Of a stretch of 64,000 nucleotides of DNA, positions 33,110-45,800 are shown piece by piece. The DNA is from Chlamydomonas reinhardtii (Eukaryota > Chlorophyta > Chlorophyceae > Chlamydomonadales > Chlamydomonadaceae). The notes beneath the pieces are model-generated. The model saw only the letters and a list, made by a program, of their open reading frames with translations. It was not told the origin of the DNA and made no database searches. Both the position numbers and the translations under genes were made by a program. The first letter of the stretch is position 1. The number at the start of each line of letters is the position of its first letter. The DNA lies in contig NC_057019.1 of NCBI RefSeq assembly GCF_000002595.2, positions 1,120,194 through 1,184,193 on the forward strand, given 5' to 3'.

Positions 33110-35425
33110 ATGAAGGAGCGCGCGCTAAAGTGCTGGGGCTCGGTCTCACCTCGCTCGTTGGTGCCGCAGGGGCCGTCCGCCGCGACCAACTACGCCTATG
33201 ATGCGGACGTCTCGGATGAGCGTTGCTCCAGGTGGGAATGCGGTAGCGTAGCGCAATTTGGAGCGGCGAGAACTGGGATCCCTGGGCTGGCCCTCCAGCA
33301 ACGCGCCTTTTACTGTCAAAACCCTCCTTGCCTGTCCGAAAATGCAGCGATGAGACATCCGACGCATTTGATACTAATGTGCGCTGCGCGCTGCGTCCGG
33401 GGGCCCAAGCGACTGGGGCGACTGGCAAGACCATGAACCAGCGCCCAGTCGCCGTCTGTGCGAGCTGGGTGCCTTCGTTCCTGTCCGCAACCTACTTCCA
33501 GCCTTGCGAGCGCCACCGGCATCACAAGAAGAACGAGGTGCGGGCGCGCTAGGGTGTTGCTCGGTTTGTCGACAGGAGGGCGCAAGCGCAAGCAAATCTT
33601 CTCGACGCGCAAGCGCCGGAACAATTCGCGCTGACCATTGGTCAAGTGACTTTTGTTCTACAGCTTCAGTGCGGAATTGGCGCGTTTGGCCCGCTGACCC
33701 GGTGGCCCTGGTCTGCAATTTTGCCCCGCAGTGCACCTTCTTCTGCATCTCCTGCGGTGCAAAGCCCCACAGTGTCTGCCAACATTGCATGGGCGCGCAC
33801 GCAGGCCACCAGGTCATTCAGGTGCGGTGGGCTCGGCATCACCGTCGCTTCTCCCGTCAGGGCTTGCACCGCGGTCGCGCATGCGTTGCGCCTGGATTTG
33901 CGCTCAAGCACGAGGCCTCTCACAACATGAGCACAATACGGGCACAATTGAGCGGGAAATGGGGGGCGCGGGTGTTGCATGTCAGCCCTTTTCTGCCCAC
34001 GCCCCGTTAAAGCACAGTGTCGCGCTCGGGGCTTTCGACGCGTTCCCTAACAATGTAATCTACGCGTCTTAAAGCGTCGAAAGCGCCGCAGAAATTAGGG
34101 TCTGCGGTTTGGAGCGCGTCGCCGTCGCGAGGCCGCGCGTGCCGCGCACCCGTGCCGACGAGCTCCTCCCCCTCGCAGTGCACAACGCTCGGTGAAGCCG
34201 CACCGCTGCCCCCTGCGCACCCACCTGCAGGTCCGGCGCTACGTTTACTGCGACGTCGTGCGCGCCTGCGACATCAACGCGTACGTCGACACCACCGGCG
34301 TGCAGGTGTGTGCGCTGACCCTTCAAGTGTCACATCTCGCCCGTGATATGGAAACCACGGAAACACGCATCCCCTGCCGCCAGATCCCGACACGCAGGTC
34401 ACTTGCTGTGTCCCTATTCAAGCACACATGAAGGTTCAACTCAAACCTGTTCCCTTCAAAACACCAACGCAAACCTCGCAGAACTACATTATCAACAGCG
34501 CAAAGGTGATGTTCCTGAACCACCGCCCCCACTCCAAGATCGGCCGCGTCAACGGCGCCGACACCTGCCGCACCTGCCACCGCCACCTGCGCGAGGGCTT
34601 CTCCTACTGCTCCCTCGCCTGCAAGGTGGAGGCACTGCACCTGACCTGCGGCGGTGCCGCCATCAGCTCCGGCGCCGCTGGCAGCGCCAGCGCCAGCGCT
34701 GGCGGCGACGCCGCGGCGGCGCAGCCGCCGCCGGCGGCTGCCGCCGTCGGCCCCGGCGCCGTCAGCCTGATCCGCGCCGGCAGTGACATCACTGGTTCGG
34801 CGGCGGCGGCGGTGGCGGCGGCGGTGGCGCGGCAGCAGCCCGTGTCCCCGGCGACCGCCACGGCGGCGGCGGCGGCCTCGGGTGTCAGCCCGTTCGCCCT
34901 GGAGCCGGCGGTGGCGGCCGCCGCCGGTGGCGCGGTGGCGGCTGCCGCCAGCTGCGCCGCGCTGAGCAGCGACCCCGAGAGCAGCGAGCCGGGTGAGTTG
35001 AGGGTTGGCAGGGGCTGGGGGCTGGTCAGGACTTCACTTATGAGCAGTATGCAGATACCCGGCGACTGCCAGTGCGACTGGTGTGTTCTGGGGCCAGGTG
35101 GCCCTGGTTCGGGCCCTACCCTTGCACTCCTCGACTCTTCGCGACTCGTGGTTGTTGACATGTGACCACTCCTGCTGACCCGTGCTGACCCGCGCCGTGC
35201 CCTTGTTCTGACCTTTCCTGCACCTCGCACCACAGAGGCAGTGGAGGAGCCGTTCATGGCGCGCGCCCGCAGCCTGGGCCTGTCGGCGGCCGCCGCCGCC
35301 GGCGTCGCAGCAGCCACCGCCGCCACCAGCGCCCTGTCGCCCCTGCTGCCGCAGCGCCGCCGCGTGGGCGCGCCAGCCTACGTCCTCAGCGGACGCCGCT
35401 ACATGGCGGCGGCGGCGGCGGCCGC

Positions 35426-35484
<59 letters not shown>

Positions 35485-35545
35485 GCGGCGGTTCGTCGTC
35501 GTCTGCCAGCGACTGCGATGTGGACGACATGGGCATGGAGGAGGA

Positions 35546-35577
<32 letters not shown>

Positions 35578-36248
35578 TGGATGCCAACTTTGAGAACCCA
35601 CCCAAGTGAGTGATGCGCTCAGTCCAGCAGTGCTACCGTACTTGCTCTCGTCGTCGCGAGACTGGTCTCAGCTGTGCGCATTTTGCCGTGCGGCCATGTG
35701 CGCGGGCTGTTATGGAAGCATGACAAGGTTTGCGCTAGCGCGAAGCTGAAGAGCGTTGCGGCGCCATGCACTGACATGCATGTTGCAACGGCCCCTGTCC
35801 GCACAGGCGCCGCCGCTCGGCCGTCATCTCGGGCCGCCGCGGTGTGGGCAGCTCGTCCAGCTACGGCGTCATGGCCGCCGGCGGCCCCACCGCACTGGCG
35901 GCCGTCACGTTGCTCATGCCGCACCACAGCCTGGGGCTGACGCTGCCGCCGCCGCCGCCCTCCCTGGCGGCGGCGCCCTCCCGCGCCACGCCGCCGCCGC
36001 CCTCCCGCGCGACGCCACCGCCGCCCTCGGCACCCAAACCCCAGCCGGTAGCGGCAACTGGCGGCAACGGCATCGGCCACATGTCGCGTAACTCGTCGAT
36101 GCCCTCCCTGCCCGCGGCCGCCACGGCTGCTGGGGGCGCCGGCTCCGCGGGGGCTGCGGCTGCTGCTGCCGCCGCCGCCGCCGCCGCTGCTGCCAGCAGC
36201 AACAGCCGCCGCAAGCGCAGCATGCCGCAGCGCGCGCCGTCCCTCTAA
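33110..36248 (+). CDS. PLATZ-family zinc-dependent DNA-binding protein
   Basis: Seven exons (33110-33231, 33348-33537, 33732-33821, 34231-34305, 34482-34992, 35236-35605, 35807-36248) with consistent phases give 599 residues. The PLATZ domain spans about residues 79-215. It holds WVPSFLSATYFQPCERHRHH, CTFFCISCGAKPHSVCQHC, AHAGHQVIQVRRYVYCDVVR, YIINSAKVMFLNHRPHSK and TCRTCHRHLREGFSYCSLAC, with the Cys/His ligands in family order. Plant PLATZ proteins bind AT-rich DNA or act with RNA polymerase III. Plant members are about 200-260 residues; this one is more than twice as long because of Ala-, Gln- and Pro-rich inserts after the domain. These include a run of about 25 Ala encoded partly by pure GCT and a run of nine Gln encoded by CAG. 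The C-terminus RRKRSMPQRAP resembles the RRKGIPHRAP end of plant members. Nuclear location is expected. Confidence 0.92.
35400..35576 (+). repeat. Coding GCG/GCT (poly-Ala) and CAG (poly-Gln) trinucleotide repeats
   Basis: About 25 consecutive Ala codons, of which about 18 are pure GCT, lie at 35404-35481. Nine CAG codons lie at 35550-35576. Both are in exon 6 of the PLATZ gene and in frame. Confidence 0.95.
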
Positions 36249-39200
36249 GGCGGCGGTGGCGTGCACAGCTCTGGGCTACGGCTGTTGCTGTTGGCGGCGT
36301 GATGGCACCAGGGCAGCAATGGCTGCGTGCTGTGGGCGCTCGGCGCGTTGTGCGCAGAAGCCGCTGGTCCCTTGGAGCAGACATGGCCCCAGGCACGGCA
36401 CCGCTATCCGCTTTTTACGAGACACGACATCCGTCAAGGCTTTACTACTTTCCTACGGCTACATACAGGCTGATCATCGCTAACCTGCAAACAACACAGA
36501 GGTGCGAGACAACAGAGAGAAAGTGTGTGCGAGAGAGAGAGAGAGGGAGTGTCGCTTTTGGCACGAGCTTGGTTTTTATTTCAGCGCGGCTGCTCGGGTT
36601 TTTTCCTGGTCCCGGAGCGCGCTCGTAAATTGAATCATGCCCACAATTTGGATGGTGATGCCTCATAATCTGTTTGTGCTGGGGGCGACGATGGCTTATC
36701 CGAAGAGAGCCGTATGCTGTCACGATACTACAATGGCACCTAATGGCCGGTTTTCTTACCCCCATATTACCTCACTTTGACTCAAGCTTGAATGGCGCTG
36801 GTACGTGTGTGGCTTGAGAGTGCACAGGCACTCGAGAAAAAGTGCACCACGTGTGCGCGGGGGAATGTGACGTGTGGGGTTATGGAGACGGGAGTGCGCC
36901 GAACGGAACGCGCGCGTGCGGCCGCGCAGCCGTCACAGCTTGCGTCCGGGCTGGCGAGGGAGGGAGGGGCTAAGAAGCAACGTCACGGTTGCAACGTCCC
37001 GCAAGGCGACGTATGTCGTGCACAGGGAACGGCAACCGCAAGAGGCTTGTGCCGACAACCGCGGCTTGAAAGAGCGAGCGCGGTGCATGTGCGCAAATGA
37101 GACGAACGCTGCGGTAGCGGAGTTGACGAGAAGAAGAATTGAGGGTTGCGTGGGGGAGGTGTGGGCTGGCTTGGGCCACATGAGGGGCGATTGAGGGTCG
37201 AGGAGGGAAGTGGCTGGAGATGGAGGCTGCGGTATGGCTACGAGGAGTCGATTATGGCTTTCCGAGGAGAGAGCTCGAAGCATGCAACCCGTGCGGATGT
37301 GTGTGCGGCGCCGCCACATCTGCCACGGGGGAATCTTATTGTTCACTAATGTGTACGTCTTTATGCCATCGCATGGCGTGGAGCGTGGGTGCAAAAAGCG
37401 TGAACTGTGGAGTCGCTGCGTGTACGTGAGCATTGTGCCTTGCCTGCAGCCGGTGCGGTACAGTTCTCTGAGCGCCGGAATTTTGATCGCAGTTTTTGTT
37501 TACCAGGTTTTGAAAACATATAGGATCGGGTTGAAGTCGAGTATTGAAAGAATGTGTGGATGCATGTGTGCCGGCCTCGTCCCATCAAGTACGCCCTCGT
37601 GCACTGGCAATGCGGACTAAAGCACTGGCATGGCGGTTTGCATGAGCTGCCCGAGTGCGACACGGCTGGGGGGCGCAAAGCCCCCGAGCGCGCGCAATAA
37701 GAGGATGGCACCGGGAGCTCAACGGTGCGCCTGTCATGCGGGTGGGCGATGGAGGCCGTTGCGAGGACCAGGAGCGGGTGTGGTCTGTGGCTCGAGGGGT
37801 GCTCAGGGGCACTCCTCCGGGCCGTTGGACTCCTGAAGAAGCGCGAGGTGTGCGTGTGTGGATTGGGCTGTAGCGTTGCAACGGTCTGTGCTTGGTTGGG
37901 TTGAGTTGGGTTGGGTTTTGTGTAGATGCGTGTGTCGCTGTGGCTTCGTCTAGGGGCTCTGCTTGAAGTGGCTTGCATGGGAGATGGCCTGGGGCACTGT
38001 GACACGCCTCTCGCTGTGCGGTGCAGTGTGGAGGGAGGTTGGGAAGAGGAGGTGTGTTGTAGGGAAGGGCAGCGGGTGTGCACGTGATTGGATCGTGCTG
38101 CTGTGCATGTGGTGGGACGGGAGGGGGAGGTGCTCCCCTCGGACGCCGCCCTGGCCCAAGAGGCGGGGGCGGCGCGGGGCGGGAGCGGGCCGGGCCCGGC
38201 CGCGCATGGGTCTAAAGCGCGGGCCGCCTACGGTATGTACCTTGCGAAGGACCTCGGTCGGTTCATCAGTCGTTTGCTTTTGTTGTACGGTGTGGTTGGA
38301 TTGGCGGGTTGCAAAACAACATCCTGTACGGGGCGTGTGTATGCGGGTTAGCCCCAATCTGGCGGCAGCCGACCACGTCCTCGACCATTTTATTCCTCTG
38401 CTAGAAAAGGCAGTGTGTAGATTTGAGCAAAACTCTTGAAATTTGATCTGTAGGGCTGGAGGTGGATGCGGGCGCCCCCACGGTGGCACGAGGGCAGCAA
38501 GACCCATCCCGGGCACCCGAAGGGCGGGCCGTTGGGTGTGTACGTGTGTGGAATGGACGTGCCAATTCTTTTGCGGTCGCGTGCCCAGGCGGTGTGTGTG
38601 GAAAGGGGAACCGCACGGGCTAGGCGCGCAGGGCACAACACGGCGTGAGCAAACCTTGGATCCTGACACGCCCGTGTCTGTGTGCGCCTGGGGCCCTGGC
38701 AAGTGTGGGAAAGGAGGACGAGGCTGGCTGGGGCACTTGAAGATGCGTGTGGGTGTGAGGAATCCGGTGCATGAAGTTTACGTACACCGAGGCATCGCGA
38801 CGATAGGTCCGATGCCGGCACAGACATACATTCACACACCTTGAGCGGAGCGCCCGCAACAATTCGCGGGTCAAGGGGGTGCACAGTTGTTCATTTGGGC
38901 ATGTGCTAGATCTGGTGAAGTTGGTGGTGTAGCCCTGGAGCTGTGTCGAAAGGGCTCAAATGTCCCTCTGCGTGCAGGAGAATTGCATTATGGGGGTAGC
39001 TTTGATTCCCCGAAATTTGTTGGTTTGGTTGCTGAAATGTTGCGGTAGGTGTTGGTTGATTGGTGTAGACTACAGCCACAATGGTGGATGGTGCCCCGCG
39101 CAGTAATTCTGGGGGCGCGCATCGGTTGCATCTTGGTGTTTTCGCTGGTGCGCGGTGTTTTTGATTGGATGATTGATTGACAAGAAGTTTTGATACTACG

Positions 39201-40036
39201 TTTGGGCTGAGTAGGAGTGATCTGATCTGAGAGAGCGAGCGAGAGACCTGCCGCGGTACAGGCGGTGCTGACACACACACAAGTCCAATAACAGTTCTGT
39301 GCGGCGCAGGCGAAAGGCTGCTGCTGCAAGACGATGCTGTAAACACAGAGAAGCAAGACTGCCGAGCCTTGCGTCATATCCAGGGGAGGGGGAAATGCAC
39401 TTGGAATGCAACTCCACAGGCACGGGCCGTGGGCACGGGCTGGCCCCAGCATAAGTTGTGTTCTGACCCGCCAGACCACGCGCCCACGCTATACGGCTGG
39501 CTTGGTGTGCGATGGGACAGGGTTAAGGCAGGTTGGTGAAGTCCCGCAGGGTGCAGCTGATTCCCAGACCCCAGAAGATGTACGGCTGGCTTGGTGGATT
39601 TGTGTAAGGCGGCACACGAGGGCGCACAAGTGCAGAACATCCCATTACAGCGGGCACCATGGCTCAAAGCAGCGCTCATGCGCCACACCTGCTGCACAGC
39701 TCCTGACCTGCAACCACCCGACACCATCTGAACCGCGCCGCGGCTTGCGGGTCCATGCTACCAGGCAGCATTCGATGGCCCTGGTGCGCTCGCACACTCG
39801 GGTTGTCCTCTCTTGTAATACCGCAATCATGCTACCCTGATGCTACGAGACGGCAGCCGGCACACTCCCCCAGCGCCAGCACCACTGCGAGCCAATCACG
39901 CGCACCGCCACCGCCTCCTGCCATATCCTCCCCCCACGCTCACAACCACCACCAACCCACATCCCCGCACCCTCACCCTCACCCCATCCACCCCCACCCC
40001 CACCCCGCCACACGCCCCCTCCCGCCCCCACACGCG
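36249..40036. other. 3.8-kb stretch with no gene recognised
   Basis: The stretch lies between convergent stop codons of the PLATZ gene (+) and the 276-residue protein gene (-). Both strands were read for family motifs and splice-joined exons; none found. Open frames are short or low complexity. It is less GC-rich than coding sequence, with a small GA run at 36525-36545. A minus-strand TGTAA at 39645-39649 probably ends the transcript from the right. Confidence 0.5.
39645..39649 (-). promoter_or_regulatory. Putative TGTAA poly(A) signal
   Basis: TGTAA on the minus strand, 388 nt past the stop at 40037. Confidence 0.4.
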
Positions 40037-42391
40037 CTACCGCTCCGCTCCCGGCATGGGGCTGGACAGCGGCACCGCCTCTCCCTGCTCCTCCTCCTCC
40101 GCGTCGTCCCGCCCCGCGCTGAAGGCGTCCAGCGCCGCCACCGCCTGCAGGTCGGCGCGGGTGGTGCGGATGCGCGGCCGCGACTCCTTGGCGGGCATGG
40201 CGAGGATGGCGGCCATAGCCTGTTGATGGGGCAGGTGGGGAGGTGGGGAAGAGGCGTAGGGAGGTGGGCAGGTGGGGAGGTGGGGAGGCGGGGAGGTGGG
40301 GAAGAGGCGTGGGGGTTGTGTTGTCAGTGAAGGTGTGGGTGAGTGTGGGGTGAAGGGCCGGTTGCAGTTCTCAAGGGATTGGGCGCCTTGACGCCCAGTA
40401 CCTGCAAGCCTGTGCCTCGTGCGTATGGTCTGAGTTGTGGGCTGAGTGGAGTGCTGACCTTGTCGCCGCGCTGCCACCAGCACGTGTCCATCCGCACCCC
40501 CCTGGTACCAGCCCTGCCCCACCGCCGCCGCCCCCAGCCGCCCGCTCACCTCCGCGCCGTCGGGGCCGTACCGCGCCGTGAGCTCCTGCGGGGCCAGGCC
40601 GCAGAGGGGGCAGCAGGAGTGATAAGTTGACCACACAGCCGAGGGGCTTGAGCCGAGGGAGGCAACTCCTGGAAAGCTCAAGGTCCACATACCCGCGCCC
40701 ATCTTGTCCCGCTGGCGTGCCTGTCGCCCGTCCTGCTCCCTTCCAAATCCCTAGCCTGTCCCCTCAATCCTGCATACAAGGAGGGCTCTTTGTGCCATAC
40801 ACACGGTCGGAGCACGACCTCGCCTGCACGCCTGCACCCCTCCCACCTCCTCCGGCTTGGGCAGCAGGCTGCCAGATCGCCTACCCCACCTCATCACGCC
40901 CCGCCTCACCCCCTCTCCCCCCCTCACCCCTCACCCCCTCACCCCTCACCCCCTCACCCCCATGTCCGCCCCGCTGTTGGCCTTGATGGCCCGTATGGTC
41001 TCGCTGTAGGCGGTCTGGCGCGCCACAGGGTCCACGTAGTGGGGCGTGGGGCTGGCCCGCCGCCGCGCCGTGGCCGCCAGGGAGGCGTTCAGGCCCGCCT
41101 CCAGCTGCCGCTGCCGGTCCTGTGTGAGGGGTGGTGGGTGGGCGAGGTGGAGGGTGAGAGGTTGGGTGGGAGGGGTGTGGGTGATGGGGATGTGGGTGAG
41201 GTGGTTGCAGGCAGTACAGGTAGGGCGTGCGAGTGGAGTGTTGGTATGGCGGTAGGTGGTTGCCTGCCAGCGCCTTCATCCCTGACTTCACCTTCATGAA
41301 TCCAGCCACACTCCCCCCGTACCCATCTGCGTTGCCCTCCTTACCGCAGCGTGAGCCCCCGCCCCCTGGCGCCCTCCCTGGCTCCCTCCCTCCCTCGCTC
41401 CCTCTCTCGCTCCCTCGCTCTCTTTCTCGCTCCCTCACTCCCTGCCTCTAGGCCGTTGGGCTCGGGCATTAACCCTCCCTCCCTCCCCTTCCCTCACATT
41501 GCTGGAGGGCAGGGTGGTGCTGGTGTTCCAGCCGCTGGGGCCGCCCGCCGCCGGGCTCAGCGAGCGGTCCAGCGTGGCGGCGGCGGGGTCGCCACGTGCC
41601 GCCGTGGTGCCGGTCAGCTTGCGCACGTCCTGTGGGTAGGCGAGGTCGGTTAAGAGGGGAAACGGGGAGAGGAGGGGAGATGAGAAAGAGAAAGAGCAAT
41701 GGGGAGGGGGGTAATGGCGGGAGAGGGAGTGGTTGCTTGGGCCAGCCCGGGCACAGCCGGGCCTGGGGTGCAGCCTGAGGTCCTTAGCGGTCCTTTAGTG
41801 GCGGCAGGAAGAACCTGCGCTTCAGGCACCCACAGCCGACGATTCCGGTATGGAGCCCCATGGTCACAGCTAGGCTCGTGGCCTTGACTGTGTGTGCCAG
41901 GCATTCGCAAGGCCCCCATCCGTTTAGTCAGGCCGCACCGTGACCCTCTGTGCCCCGGTCGGCTGCCCACGTGCCCGTGTGCTTCCCTTGAGCGTGCCAA
42001 CCTACCGTGCTGTTGATAAGCTCTGGCGTGAGCGTGTTGGACAGAAGGTTGTGGGAGAATTTCCCGTGATGTTTCCCTGGATTGAGGGCCACAGTCTCGT
42101 TCCACACCGGCCCCCGCACCCCCAGGATGTCCGGTTTGGACTCGATGGTCGCTTTCCGCGCCTCCTTGACCTGCAGGGACGTGTATGGCTTGAGACTCAC
42201 GTGGCCGTGCGCGCGTCAGCTATGCGGGCATCACTCACCTTATCGAGCACCGGCACTCGCATGGCCGATTCGTGAAGCCCATAGTCTAGTTTCCCTGTTC
42301 TCCCCGGAATCGCTGGCGTTGGAGTTGCAACTAGAGATCGATTAGGTGAGGGCGGCGGAAGGTCGTCTATAACGCTGCCGGTGTCGTCCAT
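40037..42391 (-). CDS. Unrecognised 276-residue protein
   Basis: Six exons in gene order: 42391-42239, 42170-42006, 41629-41498, 41119-40958, 40585-40550 and 40219-40037. All are in phase 0. The start is the ATG at 42391 (MDDTGSVIDDLPPPSP). I do not recognise the family. The first 105 residues are the least repetitive and look folded or conserved (KLDYGLHESAMRVPVLDKVK, KATIESKPDILGVRGPVW, GKFSHNLLSNTLTPELINST). The rest is Ala/Arg/Ser-rich with a helix DRQRQLEAGLNASLAATARR and an acidic stretch DDAEEEEQ near the end. No signal peptide, membrane segment or catalytic motif. The phase-0 exon pattern and consensus splice sites support a real gene. It lies in tandem downstream of the UVR-ApaG gene, 458 bp from its stop. 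Confidence 0.7.
40223..40310 (+). repeat. GTGGGGAG-type minisatellite
   Basis: Degenerate repeats of GGTGGGGAGG units lie at the 3' end (gene sense) of the last intron of the 276-residue protein gene, just before the splice acceptor. Confidence 0.75.
40905..40960 (+). repeat. (CTCACCC)n short tandem repeat
   Basis: Alternating CCCCTCACC units overlap the donor after exon 4 of the 276-residue protein gene. Several GTGAGG donors are therefore possible within a few nt. Confidence 0.8.
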
Positions 42392-42849
42392 TTATACAGG
42401 TGACGTTAGAAAAAGATGGAAGGAAGTATGAACTGCTACGCTTGATGTTTCAAGTATGTTGCAAGTTCGTCAAAACGGCACACGCGTGGCTTCGAAGGCA
42501 AAATGATGCGCAGGTCGGCTTCAACTCAAAAGACTAGCCGCTGTAAGCCGAAGTAGTAAGTACATCAAAATGCGTTGTCCAAAACAATTTGGGCGCGTGA
42601 TTGCCCAGCAAAACACACGGAAGACCTCCTCATGCCCGCATCGTTGCCCCTTCCTCTTCCTTGTGCACTCCGTCGAGCGTTCTAACAAGGAAATCGCTCG
42701 CCCCCAGCCCCCACAGACCCATGCAATCACATGCCACTAGGTACTGTGTGCAGTACTCCTTATGGATCAAAGAAGGAACACCCGTCTCCCAAAACTCTTC
42801 AGCTTGCAGCTCCCAACCAGAAGCCTACAGCAGTGGCCCCGGCAGCTTC
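42392..42849. other. Tandem intergenic spacer
   Basis: This 458-bp spacer separates the stop of the UVR-ApaG gene from the ATG of the 276-residue protein gene, both on the minus strand. No TGTAA on the minus strand and no clear TATA box seen. Confidence 0.5.
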
Positions 42850-45800
42850 TCACACCGCCTGCGGGCCCTTGGCGTCCAACATGAACTTCCCGATCTTGAC
42901 CTGCAGTGTATCGCAAGATGAGGTTGCGGAGCATGAGTACCAATGGTGAGGGCCAATAGCGCAGTACTCACTGGTGCCGTAACGCGACGCCTCTATCCAC
43001 CGGTCCCTCATCTACATTGCGATAACCCCCCTCGCTCTGTTGCATAAATCCTGGTTACGGTAGTTTGGGCTGGTATCTACACCCCACCAGCTTCCCATTC
43101 CTCCCCTTCACGCCTGCTTCCCTTGCTCCGCCTCCTTCCTCTCCCCACCCCGACCCTGCTACCCGCCCTCCACTCCCTTTCCCCCCGACCCCCGACTCGC
43201 CTCCATGGTCTCAGCCCAGGTGCCGTCCTTGGGATCCAATACCACCATGCCGTATTCGCCCTCCATGGAGCCCTGCGCACGTGGGCGTGTGGACGTGTGT
43301 CCGTGTGTGGCGGTGGCAAAGGCCGTGAGTATACCGTATACCAAACGTGGAGGGCAGGGCAGCGTGGAGGGCAGGGCAGTGGGATTTAGGATGTAAGCGC
43401 TGTGCAAACCCAAAATCGACTGAACACTGCTTCATTTCCTGAGCAGCGCAACACACCCTCGCTCGTGTCCACCACGCTTCCCCAGCCGTTTCCCCAGCCC
43501 GAAGCTCCTCCCTTAAGTATTATCACTTGCGTTTGTCGCTTGTGCCTGCGCTCCGCTATTGTGGTTTACTTCGGGCTGGTATGTACAACCTCCCTCCTCA
43601 CCTGCGGCGTGGTGAGCGCGCACCCGGACGTGTACTCGTAGCTCTTGCCCGGCAGCAGGATGGGCTGCTCACCCACCACCCCCGGGCCCCTGCAGGAGGG
43701 CGGGGCGGAGGGCGGAGCGGCGTGTAGGGAGCAGGGCATCACGCGCAAGAAGTTGCGTTTCCAGTTTTGGGACCCGAGCCCAATGACAGGGGGCACAGCG
43801 TCCTCCTGCCCAAGCCCCTGCCCAACCCCTACGCTTGAACATGTCCTCCTCTGCGCTCTCGGTCAGCACCGGGCCCGCTATATGTCAAGGTGTGAACACA
43901 GCACCGCGCCGCACCGCAGTGCTGTCGAGAGCCAACCGCACCCTCGTGTCTTTTGCTGCTCAACCGAAATTGCAGCTCTGGCTTTCCGCACGTGCCCACC
44001 CAACCCCTCCCCACCCAACCCCGCAGCACGCACCTGACCTCCTCGGTCTTGCCCCGCCCGTCCATGATGACCCAGTGCCGGTTGCGCAGCTGCACGATGG
44101 TTTCTGTGTTGTCGTTGTGCAGGGTGATGTGGTAGGCGAACATGTAGCGGCCCTGGCTGGGAGAGGACTTGGTGGGCAGGAAGAAGCTGCGGACAGGTGG
44201 GGCGGGACGTAGGAGGCGGGGGTGGGGTTACACATATGTTGAGTTGAGGAAGCGGTCGACGGTGGGGGTGGCCATTCATGCGATCGCTTTGTATGCAGGG
44301 GGGTGGCAGGTGTATATGTGTGTGTGTGTGTGTGTGGGGGGGTCAGTGGGTTGGCGGAAGGTGTGGGGCAAGGCTGCAAGTTTTGGATGCCCGACTGACA
44401 AAGCAGCACATACGCTGGACCATGAGCAGTCCCGGATCCCGCAGCTGGGCTTGCCTTTGGCGCTGTTGGTCCTCTTGACGCCGATGCATTTACGCCGCGA
44501 CGGCATGAGCACACACCATTCCCATCTCCCCCATCCCTCCCCCGCCCCCCCCCCCTCGCCAACCCGCTGCCCACCTCTGCACCTGCACCCGCACGCCGTG
44601 TGTGACCGCCGTGCTGCTGGTGGACAGCAGGCCGCACTCCAGCGCCGCGGGGCCCAGCTCCGCCTCCAGGGCCTTGATCTGGGCCTGGTGCCGCGCCGCG
44701 TCCTGTCGAGGGGGTGCGGGCGATGAGTGGGGAGTGGGGGGGGGTTACATTCATGATTAGTAAAGGAAGTGGTAGACGGTAGGGGGGGGGAGTGGAGTCG
44801 GGGAGTGGCGGGGAAGTGGTGGTGGTGGGTGTGGTGGGGGTGGTAATGTGGGTGTGGGTGTGGGGGTGGGGGGTTGTGGGAGAGAGAAGACCCAGGATTG
44901 CAGCCCTTGGTGCTAACCAAGGGGTGGAGAAAGAAAGCATCCGCCTGCACACCTTGCAGCCAGCTGACCGCAAGACCCCTCTGGGATCTCAGGCAGATTC
45001 CTTCCTTGCTCGCCTCCTCCTCGCTGCGCCCTCGGACCCCCCCATCTTCCCCCCTGGTACAGCGGCACCACACCCACTGCAACACACCCTGGCACGCCCG
45101 GCCCCAGGCCCCCAGCGGCTAGGTGCACCATACGCAATGCCGGCGGCCACCTCGGCGCCCAGCTGCCCCGCCCCTGGCTGCAAAGTCGGCTGCACCCCGT
45201 CATCAGCCACATGCATAAAGGCTCCGCTCCCGCACCGCACTCCCTGCACTCCGCGCCGCGCTCTGTGCCAGCCGTTCCCCCTGTTCCATGTCCGCACACT
45301 GTCTCAAGGCCTGTCCCATCCAGTCTTTCATGGACGCCCCCGTGCTTGCACTCCCCTCCTCTCCTTCTCTCTACTGTCGGGCTCTGGCGTACATTCCCTC
45401 CTCCCCTTCCTCCGCCCCCTGCATCCAACTCCCTCATCCCCCAACCTCATTGCGCTCTGGTTCTGGATCTTGCTTGAGTTGGAATTGGAGAGAGTTACGC
45501 CTTCTCCCCCCCGCTCCGCTGTCCACGCTCTTGTCCTCGCTCTTTTGCGCTGGGTCCTGTTTAGTTTGGGCTGGTATCTACAGCCCCCCTTCTCCACCCC
45601 GCCTTCTCCACTCCGCCCACCTGGTAGCGCTCCTCCCTGATTGCCGCCTCCAGCGCCGCCTTGGCCTGAGCCACCGGGTCAGTGGCGTCCAGGGCTGCCA
45701 GGGCCGCCTTCAGTCGGGCAGCCTCGCCATAGTTCTCACCCTTGACTGTGGGTGGGGGAGAGGGCGGGGTTTGGGGGAGGAGTTGAGGCAAGGGATGGGA

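Noticed and set aside
37890-37922. GGGTTGAGTTGGGTTGGGTTTT stretch considered as a telomere-like repeat
   Set aside because: Units are irregular and do not match the TTTTAGGG telomere repeat of Chlamydomonas.
36792-38884. Several frames of 100-250 codons on both strands in the gene-poor stretch
   Set aside because: No family motifs, no splice partners, and compositions typical of random GC-rich sequence.
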